From: Neoceratodus forsteri
Lineage: Eukaryota > Chordata > Ceratodontiformes > Ceratodontidae
DNA length: 64,000 nt
Direction of reading: 5' to 3'
Assembly: GCA_016271365.2 (NCBI GenBank)
Contig: CM028129.1
Location: 843,094,001-843,158,000, forward strand
The translations under genes and the position numbers were made by a program. Shown here one piece after another: positions 23,285-33,924 of the stretch. The notes beneath the pieces were generated by a model, which searched no databases, had not been told where the DNA came from, and saw only the letters and a list, made by a program, of their open reading frames with translations. Each line of letters begins with the position of its first letter. The first letter of the stretch is position 1.

Positions 23285-26080
23285 TTTTTTTCATCATCAA
23301 TTCAATTTTATTGGATAGCAAATTGAGAAAATTATTTATTTTACATTTGCATCGAACACTAAAACATGACAATAATAAAACATATACAAAATGTTACTTT
23401 AGACATACAAGTACCAGTATTAAAAATTGTTAGCTGTATATATGTGATCATAATTATGTACACAATTATTTATCCAGAACAGTTACAATGTTTATGGAAT
23501 AAACTGGCTAAAGAAGCTCTAAAATGTCCCAAAGGTAATAATACCTATATTCCCAATTTTTTTTTTATTTCCCAAGTTCGGGGGACTGCTACTGATAATG
23601 ACTTTTCTCCATATTTTGATCTCGAAGTCTGAAAAGAAAACTGGGATGCAGATCTTAAAGAGTATTTTGAATATGTTTTGAGATCTAATTTACTTAACAA
23701 AAAAGAAGGTTAAGTCTGTAAAACAAACTTATACACAAATATATACCAGTGGCGAACCCTTTGGTCAGGCCAAGATGTACAACCAACTGTTCTATACAAT
23801 GTACACCTACAGTATGAGCATTATAAGGTACATTTGTTACAAATCTCAACGCACTATGGTACAATATGTCTAAAGTGTCAAATACTGCCACCGTTGCATT
23901 TTTGTAAATAAAATCACCATAATCCAATACAGGTAAAAACAAGGATGATACTAATAACTTCCTTAATGAAAAATTGAATAATGACCAATTTCAGAAAAAA
24001 ATTCCTAATTATTGCTTTTATTTAGAGAAAATATTTGTGATAAGAGACTTAAATGTTAAGTGACTATCAAGCATTATACCCAGATATTTGTAAAAATATA
24101 CCCTACTAATGTTAGCTCCAAAGGCAGCTTGGATGGGCCTTGTGATATCCTTTTTGTTGTTACGCTTTTCAAAAAGCATCCACTGAGTTTACTTTTCATT
24201 CAGAAGGAGCTTTAAATCAAGTAATGCCCTCTGAATGCCAAGAAAGTCCTTTTGTAAGATATCTAAGGCCAACTTTATATCTTGTTTTTGTGTGTACAGT
24301 ATTGTATCATCTGCACAGAGAAATATTTGAGTGTCAGTTGAACAGTGTTTTGGAAGGTAGTTCACATAAATTAAGAACAACAGGGGGCCCAAAATCGAAC
24401 CTTGTGGTACTCCTGTCTTTAAAATAACAGTGCTCGAGCAAGCTCCCCCCACCTTTACACTTTGCAATCTCTAAGATAAGTATGATTAGAACCAAGACAA
24501 CTCCATGTGACCCAGGCCAGCTGATTTTAAATTATTTAATTGGATTGTGTGATGTACTGTGTTGAAAGCCATCAACAGGTAAAGAAAAATAGATGGAACA
24601 CTCCAGCCTCTGTCGAAGGATGTCAATATGTCATCCACAACCCTAGAGATAACATAGGTGGTATTGTAACTTTTCTTAAATGCAGATTGTAGGTGTGAAA
24701 TGACCTGATGTTTAGCAAAGTAATGTATGAATTGCTTATGTAATTTCAAACACCTTTACACAAGTTGCCAGAACTGAAACTGATCTATAACAGTTAGGTT
24801 CTGATGGGTCACTCCCTTTAAAAATGGGGATGACAAATGCGGTTTTCCAGTCCTTTGGCAATTCTGAACTTTGTAATGAAAAATTAAATAAATAAGATAT
24901 GTGTTGTGCCAGTAATTTGAGGCTATTTGTAAAATATCAGAGTAGTTCCATCACAACCCACACCCTTACTAGTGCCTCATTTTTGTAGTTGTTTTTTTAT
25001 ATCATCTACCTGTATTTCTTGAAAAGTAAAAATAGGTCTACTGAATGTCTGTATAAAATTTGTGTCTAAATGTGGAGAGGCAAGCCCAGGATATTCTTTG
25101 TCAAAGGTCTGTCCAACCTCCATAAAAAAAATTATTAAATGTGTCTACCTGGTCCGCAGCATTGTACAGGATTCTACCCGCATAACTCAGGGTTACAGGT
25201 AAGGTGGGTGGAGCTTGCTTTCCTTTAAAGGAGACTATGCCTCTCCATACTTGCTTTGGATTTCTGGTTGGGTCAGAAAACTGGTTAGCATAGTAATTTT
25301 CCTTTGCCTTTCTTACCTCTTGTGTGCATTTATTTCTAATTATCCTGTAAGCTAATCTAGCTGGTGAATTATTGATCTCTCTTGATTTTTTCCATAACTG
25401 ACCCTTTATTTTAATTAATTTGTTTAACCCTTTAGTTATCCAAGGGGTACTAGTTGTTTTTACCCTTTTAGTTATCAAGGTGCATGTCTTTCAATAACTT
25501 CTAATGAGGAAGATTTAAAAAAGGTCCATGCAGATTCAATGTCGGGGCAGACATACAAGTTCCAATTAATATCTGAAACATCCCTCATAAATGCTTGGTC
25601 ACAAATGGTGTCAAACATTCTAGGTACTAATTGTTGTATTAGTATTTGCTCTTTTTCACTGTCCCTAATGTAAGATATGTAACTGTGATCACTAATGTCA
25701 ACTTAGTGAACAGCTGAAAAATATCTATGGGGCTTATTAATTAAAATCACATCTAAAAGTAGATCTTTTTCTACAATACTTTTATGGGGTCTGGTGGGTA
25801 ATTTTATCAGTTGTGTTAGATTAAGTGCGGAGAATTGATTCATTATCTCTTGCTGTGGGATTAGCATATTCCAATTTAAATCCCCCAAAAGCACATTTTT
25901 TTTAGATAAGGTGCCATTACTGTACTTAAGGTCTGTAGTGTTGTTGCTGCACAAGCGGAAGGAGGCCTATAACATTCTGTAGTGTATAAACTAAAACCTC
26001 AAGGTCCCTGGATTTGTAAAATTAAAATATCCAGTTGCCCTGGGATTGTTTTAGCCACTTTAATTTGTCCCTTGTAGTGG
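23285..26080 (-). mobile_element. L2-group LINE with endonuclease end and RT
   Basis: This is a minus-strand ORF2 in several broken frames. At 25703-25954 is the endonuclease end, VLLGDLNWNML, LTQLIKLPTRPHKS and LLDVILINKPHRY. At 25101-25478 is the linker with TPWITKGLNKLIKIKGQLW and NPKQVWRGIVSFKG. At 24486-24749 is an RT stretch including a LLMAFNTVHH-like block. At 24189-24467 are TGVPQGSILGPLLFLIYVN and CADDTILYT (ADD catalytic pair intact). At 23694-23942 is the C-terminal LPVLDYGDFIYKNA. The 3' end is near 23285-23300. The N-terminal endonuclease is missing; a fragment of that type lies at 30.93-31.25 kb. Confidence 0.85.
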
Positions 26081-26809
26081 TTCTTTAGCTAAATCATCAT
26101 CACCCCTCCCCCCTTTTATGGCTGCAGCAAGCAGAGCCTGCAGACATTTTACATGTACAAAAGGAGTGATGTCATGTTTTCTGTTCGTGGAACTGACTGA
26201 AGGTGTAAATAGTCTCCTCCGCCTTACCCTCCTCCAAGAAAGGTTTTCCACCCTCAAATAAATGCACTTTCATGTTAGTCAATGGTTGCAGAGTACTATT
26301 TTCTTTCTTAAATGGGCAGTACAAGAACTAGAACCTGAGTAGTGGGAGGCAGCATTAGTTTTTTAAGGGGGAGTAAGATCCACCCCCACCTCCACCCGAG
26401 AAGCTCCTAAAGATCCACCCCCACCTTTTTTTGATTCATGTGGGAGGGGCATGAGGTGGATCTATCATGCTAGAACAAGACACACTAATTTGGGACCTGG
26501 ACGAAGCAACAGAACAAGTCTGTGGAGTGATAGAGTTGTGGAGCCCCTGCATTTTATTAAGGACTAGGAGAACAGAAGTTACTTAATGCCTTCAAATTGA
26601 TTTAAAAACCCTTGGAACAAATAATTATCAGAGCCACCTGGGCCCTCAGAAGGAAAGAGTAATTAAGGAGTGAAACTACAGCTCCCAAGGAAAACAATAG
26701 ACACTGTGTTCTGATTCAAGTTGAAACAGCCACAGGTTTTTCTTAAACATTTATATACTAAAAACATAAAGTTCAGCTTTTGGGATTAACAATATTTGTT
26801 TACCATATT

Positions 26810-26876
<67 letters not shown>

Positions 26877-27589
26877 TTGTCTTTTTGGTAGTTTCAAAGC
26901 TTTGAAAGCATTAGTGTTAGTAATGTATTTATAAATACATTTTTTAATTGTCTTTACAGTTAAACATGCAGTTTCATGGAAGGGCACATTTGTTTGGGGA
27001 AGGGGGTTCAAATTATTTTAATCATGGGCACAGTACCTGGTAAACACAGGCTTTGATGATAAAGTGTATTTTTTCTTTTAAGTTTGAGAAGTATGTATTA
27101 TGTATGTGTGTTTTTTTCCCTAGTTTCTTTTCACTGATATTATAAACTGAGCCAGGAAAAAAGTAAGACTGAACAGATCATCAGAGCTGCCAGCCCCTTG
27201 GACATGCCATTTATCACTCATTTAAAATAACACAAATGTAGTTTCATATTTTCTACTATGAAGGATGCAAGAAGATGAACCAGCATGGTTAACAAATACA
27301 TTTATTGACACCTGTGACTGAGTGGGAAGGGGGAGTTTTTCTAACATTCCTGGTGGTTTTATATGTCCTGGAACCTGCTATTCAGGTTTTTTTTTATTGT
27401 ATCTTGTCCCAGGCAATCTTCACAGAGTGCAGTTTGCTCTATTGTTTAATAGCTCGGGGTGGAGGCCATTGCCTTGTTACATTGTCTTTTTTTTTCAAAT
27501 TAACCACAGACATCATGGCAGCCAAAGCAGACACACTTTGAGTCTTAGGGTATGTACAGCATAATTAATAAGTTTTCATATGCATAATC
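26081..27589. other. unassigned sequence with microsatellite
   Basis: I see no coding or repeat-family signal apart from the CT/TA microsatellite at 26814-26871. Confidence 0.45.
26814..26871. repeat. (CT)n(TA)n compound microsatellite
   Basis: About 17 CT units run directly into about 13 TA units. Confidence 0.95.
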
Positions 27590-28026
27590 TTTCCATTTAT
27601 GTTATTGCTAGACATACTGTAGCTAGCTTGGCTTGAGGAAGGGTTAACTTGGTCAGGACCCCTTAGCAATTGAGATGCATATGCAGCAAATAAGTCCAGA
27701 TGCGCTAACTTACCCTACAACTGTCAGTCTGCATTTTCTTCTTAAAATAGTTACTTTTACATTTATGTTTATTTTAAAATATTTAATATTCTGACCATGT
27801 GGTTATGTCATAGACTATAACTGATCTCCAGCCTTAACCCCCCCGTGCCCCAACTTGCCTAGAAGATAGTGCTTGTAGACAAATCTAATCATTTTACCAC
27901 TGTGTTCTGGTGTGTGTGTTGGTGTGTGTGTGTGTGTGTGTATGTGCTTTAGATTCAATTGCTTGTGTCTTGTATGGAAAACAGTGCTTGTAGACAATCT
28001 AATCATTTGGCAGCTGTGTTCTGCTC

Positions 28027-28062
<36 letters not shown>

Positions 28063-28100
28063 GGCTCCTCTGAGGCTGTTCTTGCAACCAAGGAAAGGTA
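27590..28100 (+). repeat. 0.5-kb duplication, copy 1
   Basis: This matches 28876-29381 along its whole length. The match begins at TTATTGCTAGACATACTGTAGC and ends at TTGCAACC.AGGAAAGGTA. It includes two internal sub-repeats (AGTGCTTGTAGACAA(A)TCTAATCATTT), each followed by a TG microsatellite. No coding potential. Confidence 0.9.
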
Positions 28101-28104
28101 GAAA

Positions 28105-28690
28105 TGATGAGGTATCTCCTCCCTATTCCTGGATGCAAGTTCTGCCCACCCTAGGAACACCTGCCTGCTGAACAAGGAAGGGTTACAGAAACCCAGGGAA
28201 TGATTATGGGGAGGGGGGCTGATGGTCATCAAAATGGAAAGGGATTTTGGGGTAATCATATTGGATGACCTAAAGGTGGCTAAATAATGTACCAAAGCTG
28301 TGAGGAGAGCCAGTGGAATGCTGTGGTACATAGGGAGAGGTATTGGGCTGGCAGTATAGCCTAGAGGTTAGAGTAATGAGCTGTGAATGAGCTTTGTACA
28401 TCCAGTAGCTCAGACCTGAGTTTGATTCTCACAACCTCCACTTGCATACTGTGTGACTCTGAGCAAGTCACTTAACTGCCCAGTGATCCCAGGTCACCCC
28501 TGAAAACAGGCACTTGTGCCTAGTGGGCTTTACCCAGTTACCAAAGACTAAAATAAATAAAAAAATATATAAATTACCAACAGAAGGAAGGAGGTGGTGA
28601 TGCCACTGTGTAGTTCACTGGTGAGGCCTCATTTGGAATATGGTGTCCAATTCTGGAAGCCACATTTCTGTCATGTAACTTTAAATCACA
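28105..28690 (+). mobile_element. CR1 LINE fragment split by a SINE
   Basis: The plus strand matches the post-RT part of the CR1 at 16.5-16.7 kb, with a GATGACCTAAAGGTGG block and a CATAGGGAGAGG block near 28330. After the SINE the frame resumes as a [19 protein letters not shown] stretch near 28620-28665. It lies between the two 0.5-kb duplicate copies. Confidence 0.75.
28347..28573 (+). mobile_element. MIR-like tRNA-SINE, full-length copy
   Basis: The element starts GGGCTGGCAGTATAGCC. A tRNA-like B-box region (GAGTTTGATTCTC) lies near 28430. The core TTGCATACTGTGTGACTCTG, then GAGCAAGTCACTTAAC, lies near 28444-28476. The 3' end is CCCAGTTACCAAAGACTAAA with an AAAT-type tail, shared with the L2-like LINE ends in this window. 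It interrupts a CR1 reading frame. Confidence 0.85.
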
Positions 28691-28875
28691 AATGGGTTAA
28701 ATGGTTCTATTTTAGATTTCTATCCCTTTCCTCTACTTCTCACCCCGGTTAGCCTTATGGAACGCAACCAGAACATATATTGGCTAGCATGATGAATGCA
28801 CCTACACAAGCTGCTTCTCAGTCTACAGCACTGTCTTTTTAAAATGCTAACTTGTTGTTGAAAATATGGCATCAT

Positions 28876-29205
28876 TTTTCCATTCATGTTATTGCTAGAC
28901 ATACTGTAGCTAGCTTGGCTTGAGGAAGAGTGAACATGGTCAGGACCTCTTAGCAATTGAGATGCATATGCAGCAAATAAGTCCAGATGTGCTAACTTAC
29001 CATATAACTGTTAAGTGTCAGTCTACGTTTTCTTCTAGAAATGGTTACTTTTGCATTTATGTTTATTTTAAAATATTTAATATTCTGACAATGTGGTTAT
29101 GTCATGGACCATAACTGATCTCTAGCCTTAACCCCCTCCCCATGCTCCAACTTGCATAAAAGATAGTGCTTGTAGACAAATCTAATCATTTTGCTGCTGT
29201 GTTCT

Positions 29206-29251
<46 letters not shown>

Positions 29252-29381
29252 TTTTGATTCAATTGCTTGTGTCTTGCATGGAAAACAGTGCTTGTAGACA
29301 ATATAATGATTTCACAGCTGTGTTCTGCTGTCTGTGTGTGTGTGTGTTTCTCTGAGGCTGTTCTTGCAACCTAGGAAAGGT
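28876..29381 (+). repeat. 0.5-kb duplication, copy 2
   Basis: Direct repeat of 27590-28100, about 1.28 kb downstream, roughly 90% alike by eye, with TG microsatellites of different length (29205-29248 and 29331-29347). Confidence 0.9.
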
Positions 29382-29454
29382 ACTCCCAAGACATAGCAGC
29401 AGTACATTGCATAGCAGATATAAAATATTAATAAGCAGGTCATGCAACAGATGT

Positions 29455-29680
29455 GCTGAGCAGTTACTGAAGCAAGAAATGTACAGCTGTCATTTTTTAC
29501 ATCCTGTTCAAAATATGTTTTTGTACCTGTGGTGCCAAATGGCACAGTCGCTGTGCAAAATCTCCTTTTGGCTAATGAACTGATAGTGTCACTGTTCATG
29601 CAGTGGGGTCACAAAAAGCCCATGCTGAAAACTTGGAGTGAAAATACCAAGAAACACCCAGGGCATTAGGGTTTCTGACC
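29455..29680. repeat. foldback satellite, single unit
   Basis: ACAGCTGTCATTTTTTACATC, then TGTTTTTGTACCTGTGGTGCC and GTCACAAAAAGCCCATGCTGAAAA (written in parts), match the units at 38.5-39.3 kb and 10.8-11.8 kb. Confidence 0.75.
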
Positions 29681-29789
29681 ATAATACCCTGCCCTGTAGG
29701 GACTGACAGGCATCAGGGTTGTGACTTGGGATTGTCACCAGTAATGCTCACGTCATTCCACCCCCATCTCCACCCTGAAGCCTATGACA

Positions 29790-30045
29790 GGTTTCGAGGT
29801 GTGCCTTTGACTCTTCAGCCCCAAAGTTCACTCCATTCTCTTATACTGTACCCATTGCAGTGTATTTCCTTATGGAATGGAGTGAGTGTAATGTCTGAAA
29901 ACTCCAAGGCACACCTCAACTCTTGTCTGTGTCTGCAGGGTAGGGTGAGGTGAAATGGCATGAGCGTTATGGGCAATGACCCAAAGGCACACCCCAATGC
30001 CTGTCCATGTCTGCGGGGTGGGGGTGAGGTTGGCATCACTTCAAT
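29790..30045. repeat. foldback plus about 80-bp tandem unit
   Basis: GAGGTGTGCCTTTGA...CACTCCATTC at about 29796-29840 is mirrored by GAATGGAGTGAG...CAAGGCACACCTC at about 29875-29917. The right arm is then repeated in tandem, with GACCCAAAGGCACACC near 29978 and a CTGCGGGGTGGGGGTGAGGT end. Confidence 0.65.
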
Positions 30046-30925
30046 ACTTCACTGCCATTCCTATTCTGCCTGTCTGTTTGTGTCTCACTCTCTCTATCTA
30101 TATGTCTATGTAATCATCTATCTTTCTATTAATTGCATGTATCACTATTTTTACCTGTTTCTAAAACAAACCTGTATATCACATTTGCCTGCACTCTGAG
30201 CACATACTTATGAAACTGTGCATATTTGCACTCCACTTCTGTGTAGACCTCATACTTTCCTAATATACCCATTATCACAAGCATAACTACCTTGCCCTTA
30301 TCAAAAGCGCCCCCCTCTGAAAGTTAATATCACATTTTCTCTAACAGTCCATCATCATTACACCTGAATTCCTGACATCAGCACATTGCTTAAATATAAC
30401 TTACATCACCTCATGGACAAAAACCCTGTTTCTCTTCTCTTAGGAAAAAAAAAAAAACTAAAATAAAAAAAAAAAAAAAACTGTAAATAATCCCAAGGCT
30501 GAACATATGCCAGCCATTACTTTTTCACGTATTGCCACCTTCTGTACCATCATGGAGAACTGCATATGTTTCCCTTGATGCTTTGCATTATTGGGATATG
30601 TGCAATTGTGTTTTCTTTAAAATTTGGCTGTCTGACCAATATCATCCAGGATAACACATACATCAGTGGTATTTGCTCTGGGGTTCTTTTGTAAGCTTCC
30701 TATTCCTTCCATTAAAATGTACACCTCCATATATTTTCCTAATAATATGTATGCCTTCCTTAGAACAGAAATGAAAACAAATCTTACTGCTTACAAATCG
30801 TTGTGTTGTTTCTCCATACCTGCCCAACAATTCCGCACAACTTCACTAACTTCGTTATGCCGCCATGGTGGATCTGACCAGAATTTGTTTGTTCTGACTG
30901 GCCTAAAAATGTTGTAGCTGTTGAT
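30046..30925. other. unassigned sequence
   Basis: AT-rich, with A-rich runs at 30445-30480. On the minus strand this may be diverged continuation of the endonuclease fragment below, but I could not recognise motifs. Confidence 0.35.
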
Positions 30926-31250
30926 TGATACGTCAGTGTCCTTTACCTTTGTAGTTAATCACGTTTCTGATAGTGCTAATAGTTCAGGACCAGACATTTC
31001 AACTTGAGTGCTTAAACAATCAATTTTAGACAATAAGCTCCTTATATTCAAGTGGAGCATTCCTACTTTTTTCCTTTCACCAAAATCTTTTAGTGAGTAG
31101 TTATCTTGGGGGGAGTAGGGGACTGAATTCAAATGAATGTTGCCTGATAACAATAATAACAGTAAAATGACCCTTCTTGCAAATACAAACCGTAGTTTAG
31201 TTGAAAGACTTTGGTCCCCTTTACAGCACAATTGTTTCTTACAGAACACG
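30926..31250 (-). pseudogene. LINE endonuclease N-terminal fragment
   Basis: The minus strand encodes RVILLLLLLSGNIHLNSVP, matching the hydrophobic LLLSGDIHPNPGP start of L2-group ORF2s. This is followed by KVGMLHLNIRSLLSKIDCL and ELLALSET, the first catalytic segments of the APE-type endonuclease (N..SL..K and ETW). The LINE at 23.3-26.1 kb lacks this N-terminus. This could be the same family, but the two are 5 kb apart and not shown to be one copy. Confidence 0.75.
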
Positions 31251-31497
31251 TAGAGGCAGACATGTGAAAGACCTCTCCCTACTATTTAAATATTAGCATG
31301 GTCATTGTAAGTACTTACCACCTCCGTGTATGCTTTCGGTAGGAACACCAAGGAAATATCAGATTGTACATTATTAACTTCTCAGAACAAGCCACCTCCC
31401 ACCTAAAAGATTCTGCACCTACCCATGTACCCTATCAGTAATAGTGTAAAATATAAAATATTATACAATGGTCCTTTTTAAACTAAGAAACTGATTG

Positions 31498-31561
31498 GCT
31501 GACTGGGTCTTTTATCTGTGAGTAAATCCTAGCATAACTCACAGATAAAGACCCAGTCAGC
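31498..31561. repeat. short palindrome, about 26-bp arms
   Basis: GCTGACTGGGTCTTTTATCT plus GTGAGT is mirrored by ACTCACAGATAAAGACCCAG plus TCAGC around a 12-base loop. The loop side, AAATCCTAGCATAAC, resembles AAATCCCAGCATAAC in the palindrome at 32381-32518. Confidence 0.85.
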
Positions 31562-31569
31562 CGCATCTG

Positions 31570-32375
31570 CAGTTATCACAAATCAGTCCGACCATTGGAG
31601 AATCAAAACTGTAAAGTCGCAAACGCCGGTCACAAACTTACATTGTCCGGAAACCCCACCAGAGAACCACAAGCCTCCAAAACCAAAAGTACAGTGGCTT
31701 CAACATTTGTATACTTTTGTCTCCCTCCTACCCACACACACAGACAATTCGGGGGGGGGGTAAACTTTTATTTTTAACTAACAGTCCACGGTTACTGCTT
31801 CTTGCACCCGCCTTTGTCCCATGCTCCCCACATCATTATTCATTGCAGTACCTGCCTGTTTGAGTACAAAAACTGTTTGTTACAATTTGCCTGATGTTGT
31901 TCTCCAAGAAGAATACCAGGTCTCCCATCCCAATCACTCAAAAAACATAATATGTAATAATAAACATAAATAATAAACATAATATGCGATTTCCATGGCT
32001 ATTTCCTCCCAACCACAAAACCCTGTCACCCCGGAACCACATCCTCAGTGATAGCAGCACTTGTGTCACGCTGTGTCCCTCGCATAATGTGGATCATGGA
32101 GTACAGAATTGAGAATCACAAACAGGGAAAAAACTAAGCTCCTGACTAGGCTGTACAATCTCCTACCCTGCCGTGGCTGACTACCCCAACACTTAAAACT
32201 GTCACTATGCCAGGCAGTACACCCTCCTAGCCACTACAATCTACAGCCATACTAATGTACTATACCTAGCAACAGGGGACTATTTAACATGAGGAAGGAC
32301 ATAAATAAAAAAATCTTTAATATCTGCTTGTAATTAAATATTTCTGTAAACTTAACCTTTTACTCATTGTATAAT
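31570..32375. other. unassigned sequence
   Basis: No gene or family recognised. A G10 run lies at 31751-31760. Confidence 0.4.
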
Positions 32376-32380
32376 CACAA

Positions 32381-32518
32381 TAAACCACTCCAGGGTGTGG
32401 ATTATGCTGGGATTTACCCACTTCTGGTGTGGATTTGGTCACTAGGTCTGCAGCCTCATGACCAAACCACATCAGGCGTGGATAAATCCCAGCATAACCC
32501 ACACCCTGTCGTGGTTTA
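32381..32518. mobile_element. MITE-like palindrome, about 60-bp arms
   Basis: TAAACCACTCCAGGGTGTGG at the left end is mirrored by CCACACCCTGTCGTGGTTTA at the right end. The arms continue inward (ATTATGCTGGGATTTA against TAAATCCCAGCATAAC). With no coding capacity and near-perfect arms, it looks like a miniature inverted-repeat element. Confidence 0.75.
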
Positions 32519-32589
32519 TTGCTTAACTAAACATTTCTAAAATTTGTACTAACCAGTCAGTTACTATTCAAAACTGTGACCTTATCCAC

Positions 32590-33100
32590 TTGCTCTTGCG
32601 CACTGTGCTTGCACAGTGTGCAAGCATGGGCTTTTGTAGAGCCACGCTCCACCCCTTCTGAAACAGCCTCCCATGATTGGGCCTGCTGCCAAGCCCCCCT
32701 CCTACTAGGCTGTTCATGAAAAGACTGCGGGACGATGTGGAATAAAGTCAAAGTGCTGGGTGATAGGCTGTAAAACAGTGCAGTGTCGCTCTTCAGTGTG
32801 CTGCCTCACCTTACAAACTCACAGTCCTGCCAGCACACACAGCACTTCTCTTCCGGTACTGATGGTCTTCGGGTTGGTGTTCTGCAGTTCCATACAAGCA
32901 CAGGCTTTTGTACAGCCACGCTCTGCCCCCTTCTGAAACAGCCTCCCATGATTGGGTCTGCTGCCAAGTCCCCCTCCTACTAGGCTGTTCAGGAAAAGAC
33001 TTCAGGATGATGTGGAATAAAGTCAAAGTGCTGGGTGACAGGTTGTAAAACAGTGCAGTGTCGCTCTTCTGTGTGCTGGCTCACCTTACAAACTCTTGCT
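32590..33100. repeat. two tandem units, period about 275 bp
   Basis: Copy 1 (about 32629-32822) and copy 2 (about 32904-33095) share GGCTTTTGTA.AGCCACGCTC, then CAGCCTCCCATGATTGGG, GTGGAATAAAGTCAAAGTGC and a GTGCAGTGTCGCTCTTC stretch. There are no open frames of note. Confidence 0.85.
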
Positions 33101-33129
33101 TGGTAGCTGACAGTACCTCCCCCAATGTT

Positions 33130-33924
33130 ATATACAGCCCTCGGGTTTCCCCATCCCAGGTACCCGACTTTGCCCTTTTTGACAATGAAATCCAGCTGCC
33201 ACTTCCTGGACCAATCCTCTAGTTTCTCCAGATTAATCTACATTCTGCCTGCTCCTCCTGGGTGTACAATCTGTTGCGGAATGTTGTGTTATTTGCAGAG
33301 ACATACATTCCCCTCCAGTTCCTCAGCAATGTCACTTATGAATACACTGAAGAGGATAGGACCCATTACCAATCCCTGTAGTACTCCACTGGTCACTCTC
33401 CTGTCCTCCAAGTGACTGTATTTACCACCACCCTCTGCTTCCTATCCTTCAGCCCATTAGACTTCTCTCCCACCCCCATGCTGCTTAGTTTCTTTATTAG
33501 CCTCCTGTGTGGTAGAATGTTAAAGGCCTTACTGAAGTCCAAATAAGCTACATCCAGTGACCTCCCTGATCCACCTCCTTAGTTACCCAGTCAAAGAAAT
33601 CTATGAGATTTGTTTGATATGTAATCCCCCATGAAGCTACGCTGCCAGTGGTCCTGCAGCTCATTTGACTTCAGGTACTCCATCAGTCTCTCCTTCAGCA
33701 GGGATTTCATTAATTTCCCTACCACTGATGTGAGACTGACTGGTCTGTAATTGCTAGCCACCTCCCTGCTGCCACTCCTGAGCAGAGGGTCCTCATTGGC
33801 CCTTCTCCAGTCCTCTGGAACCACCTCCCACCTCCAAAGAAGTGTTAAATAGTGTTGCTAGAGGGGTAGCTAGCACTGTGCTCAGCTCCATTAGTATCCC
33901 TGGGTGGGCCTGTGCAGCCCCATC
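33130..33924 (-). mobile_element. CR1 LINE RT fragment
   Basis: The minus strand at 33591-33824 encodes MVPEDWRRANEDPLLRSGS, NYRPVSLTSVVGKLMKSLL and LQDHWQRSF, the start of the CR1 RT. Decayed later blocks down to about 33130 include a region equivalent to FISDIAEELEG. Both ends are truncated. Confidence 0.85.

Noticed and set aside
28347..28480. Possible tRNA gene (A/B-box-like head)
   Set aside because: The head is part of a SINE with a MIR-like core and LINE-type tail; no cloverleaf with a proper anticodon arm is evident. The same holds for 51145-51553.
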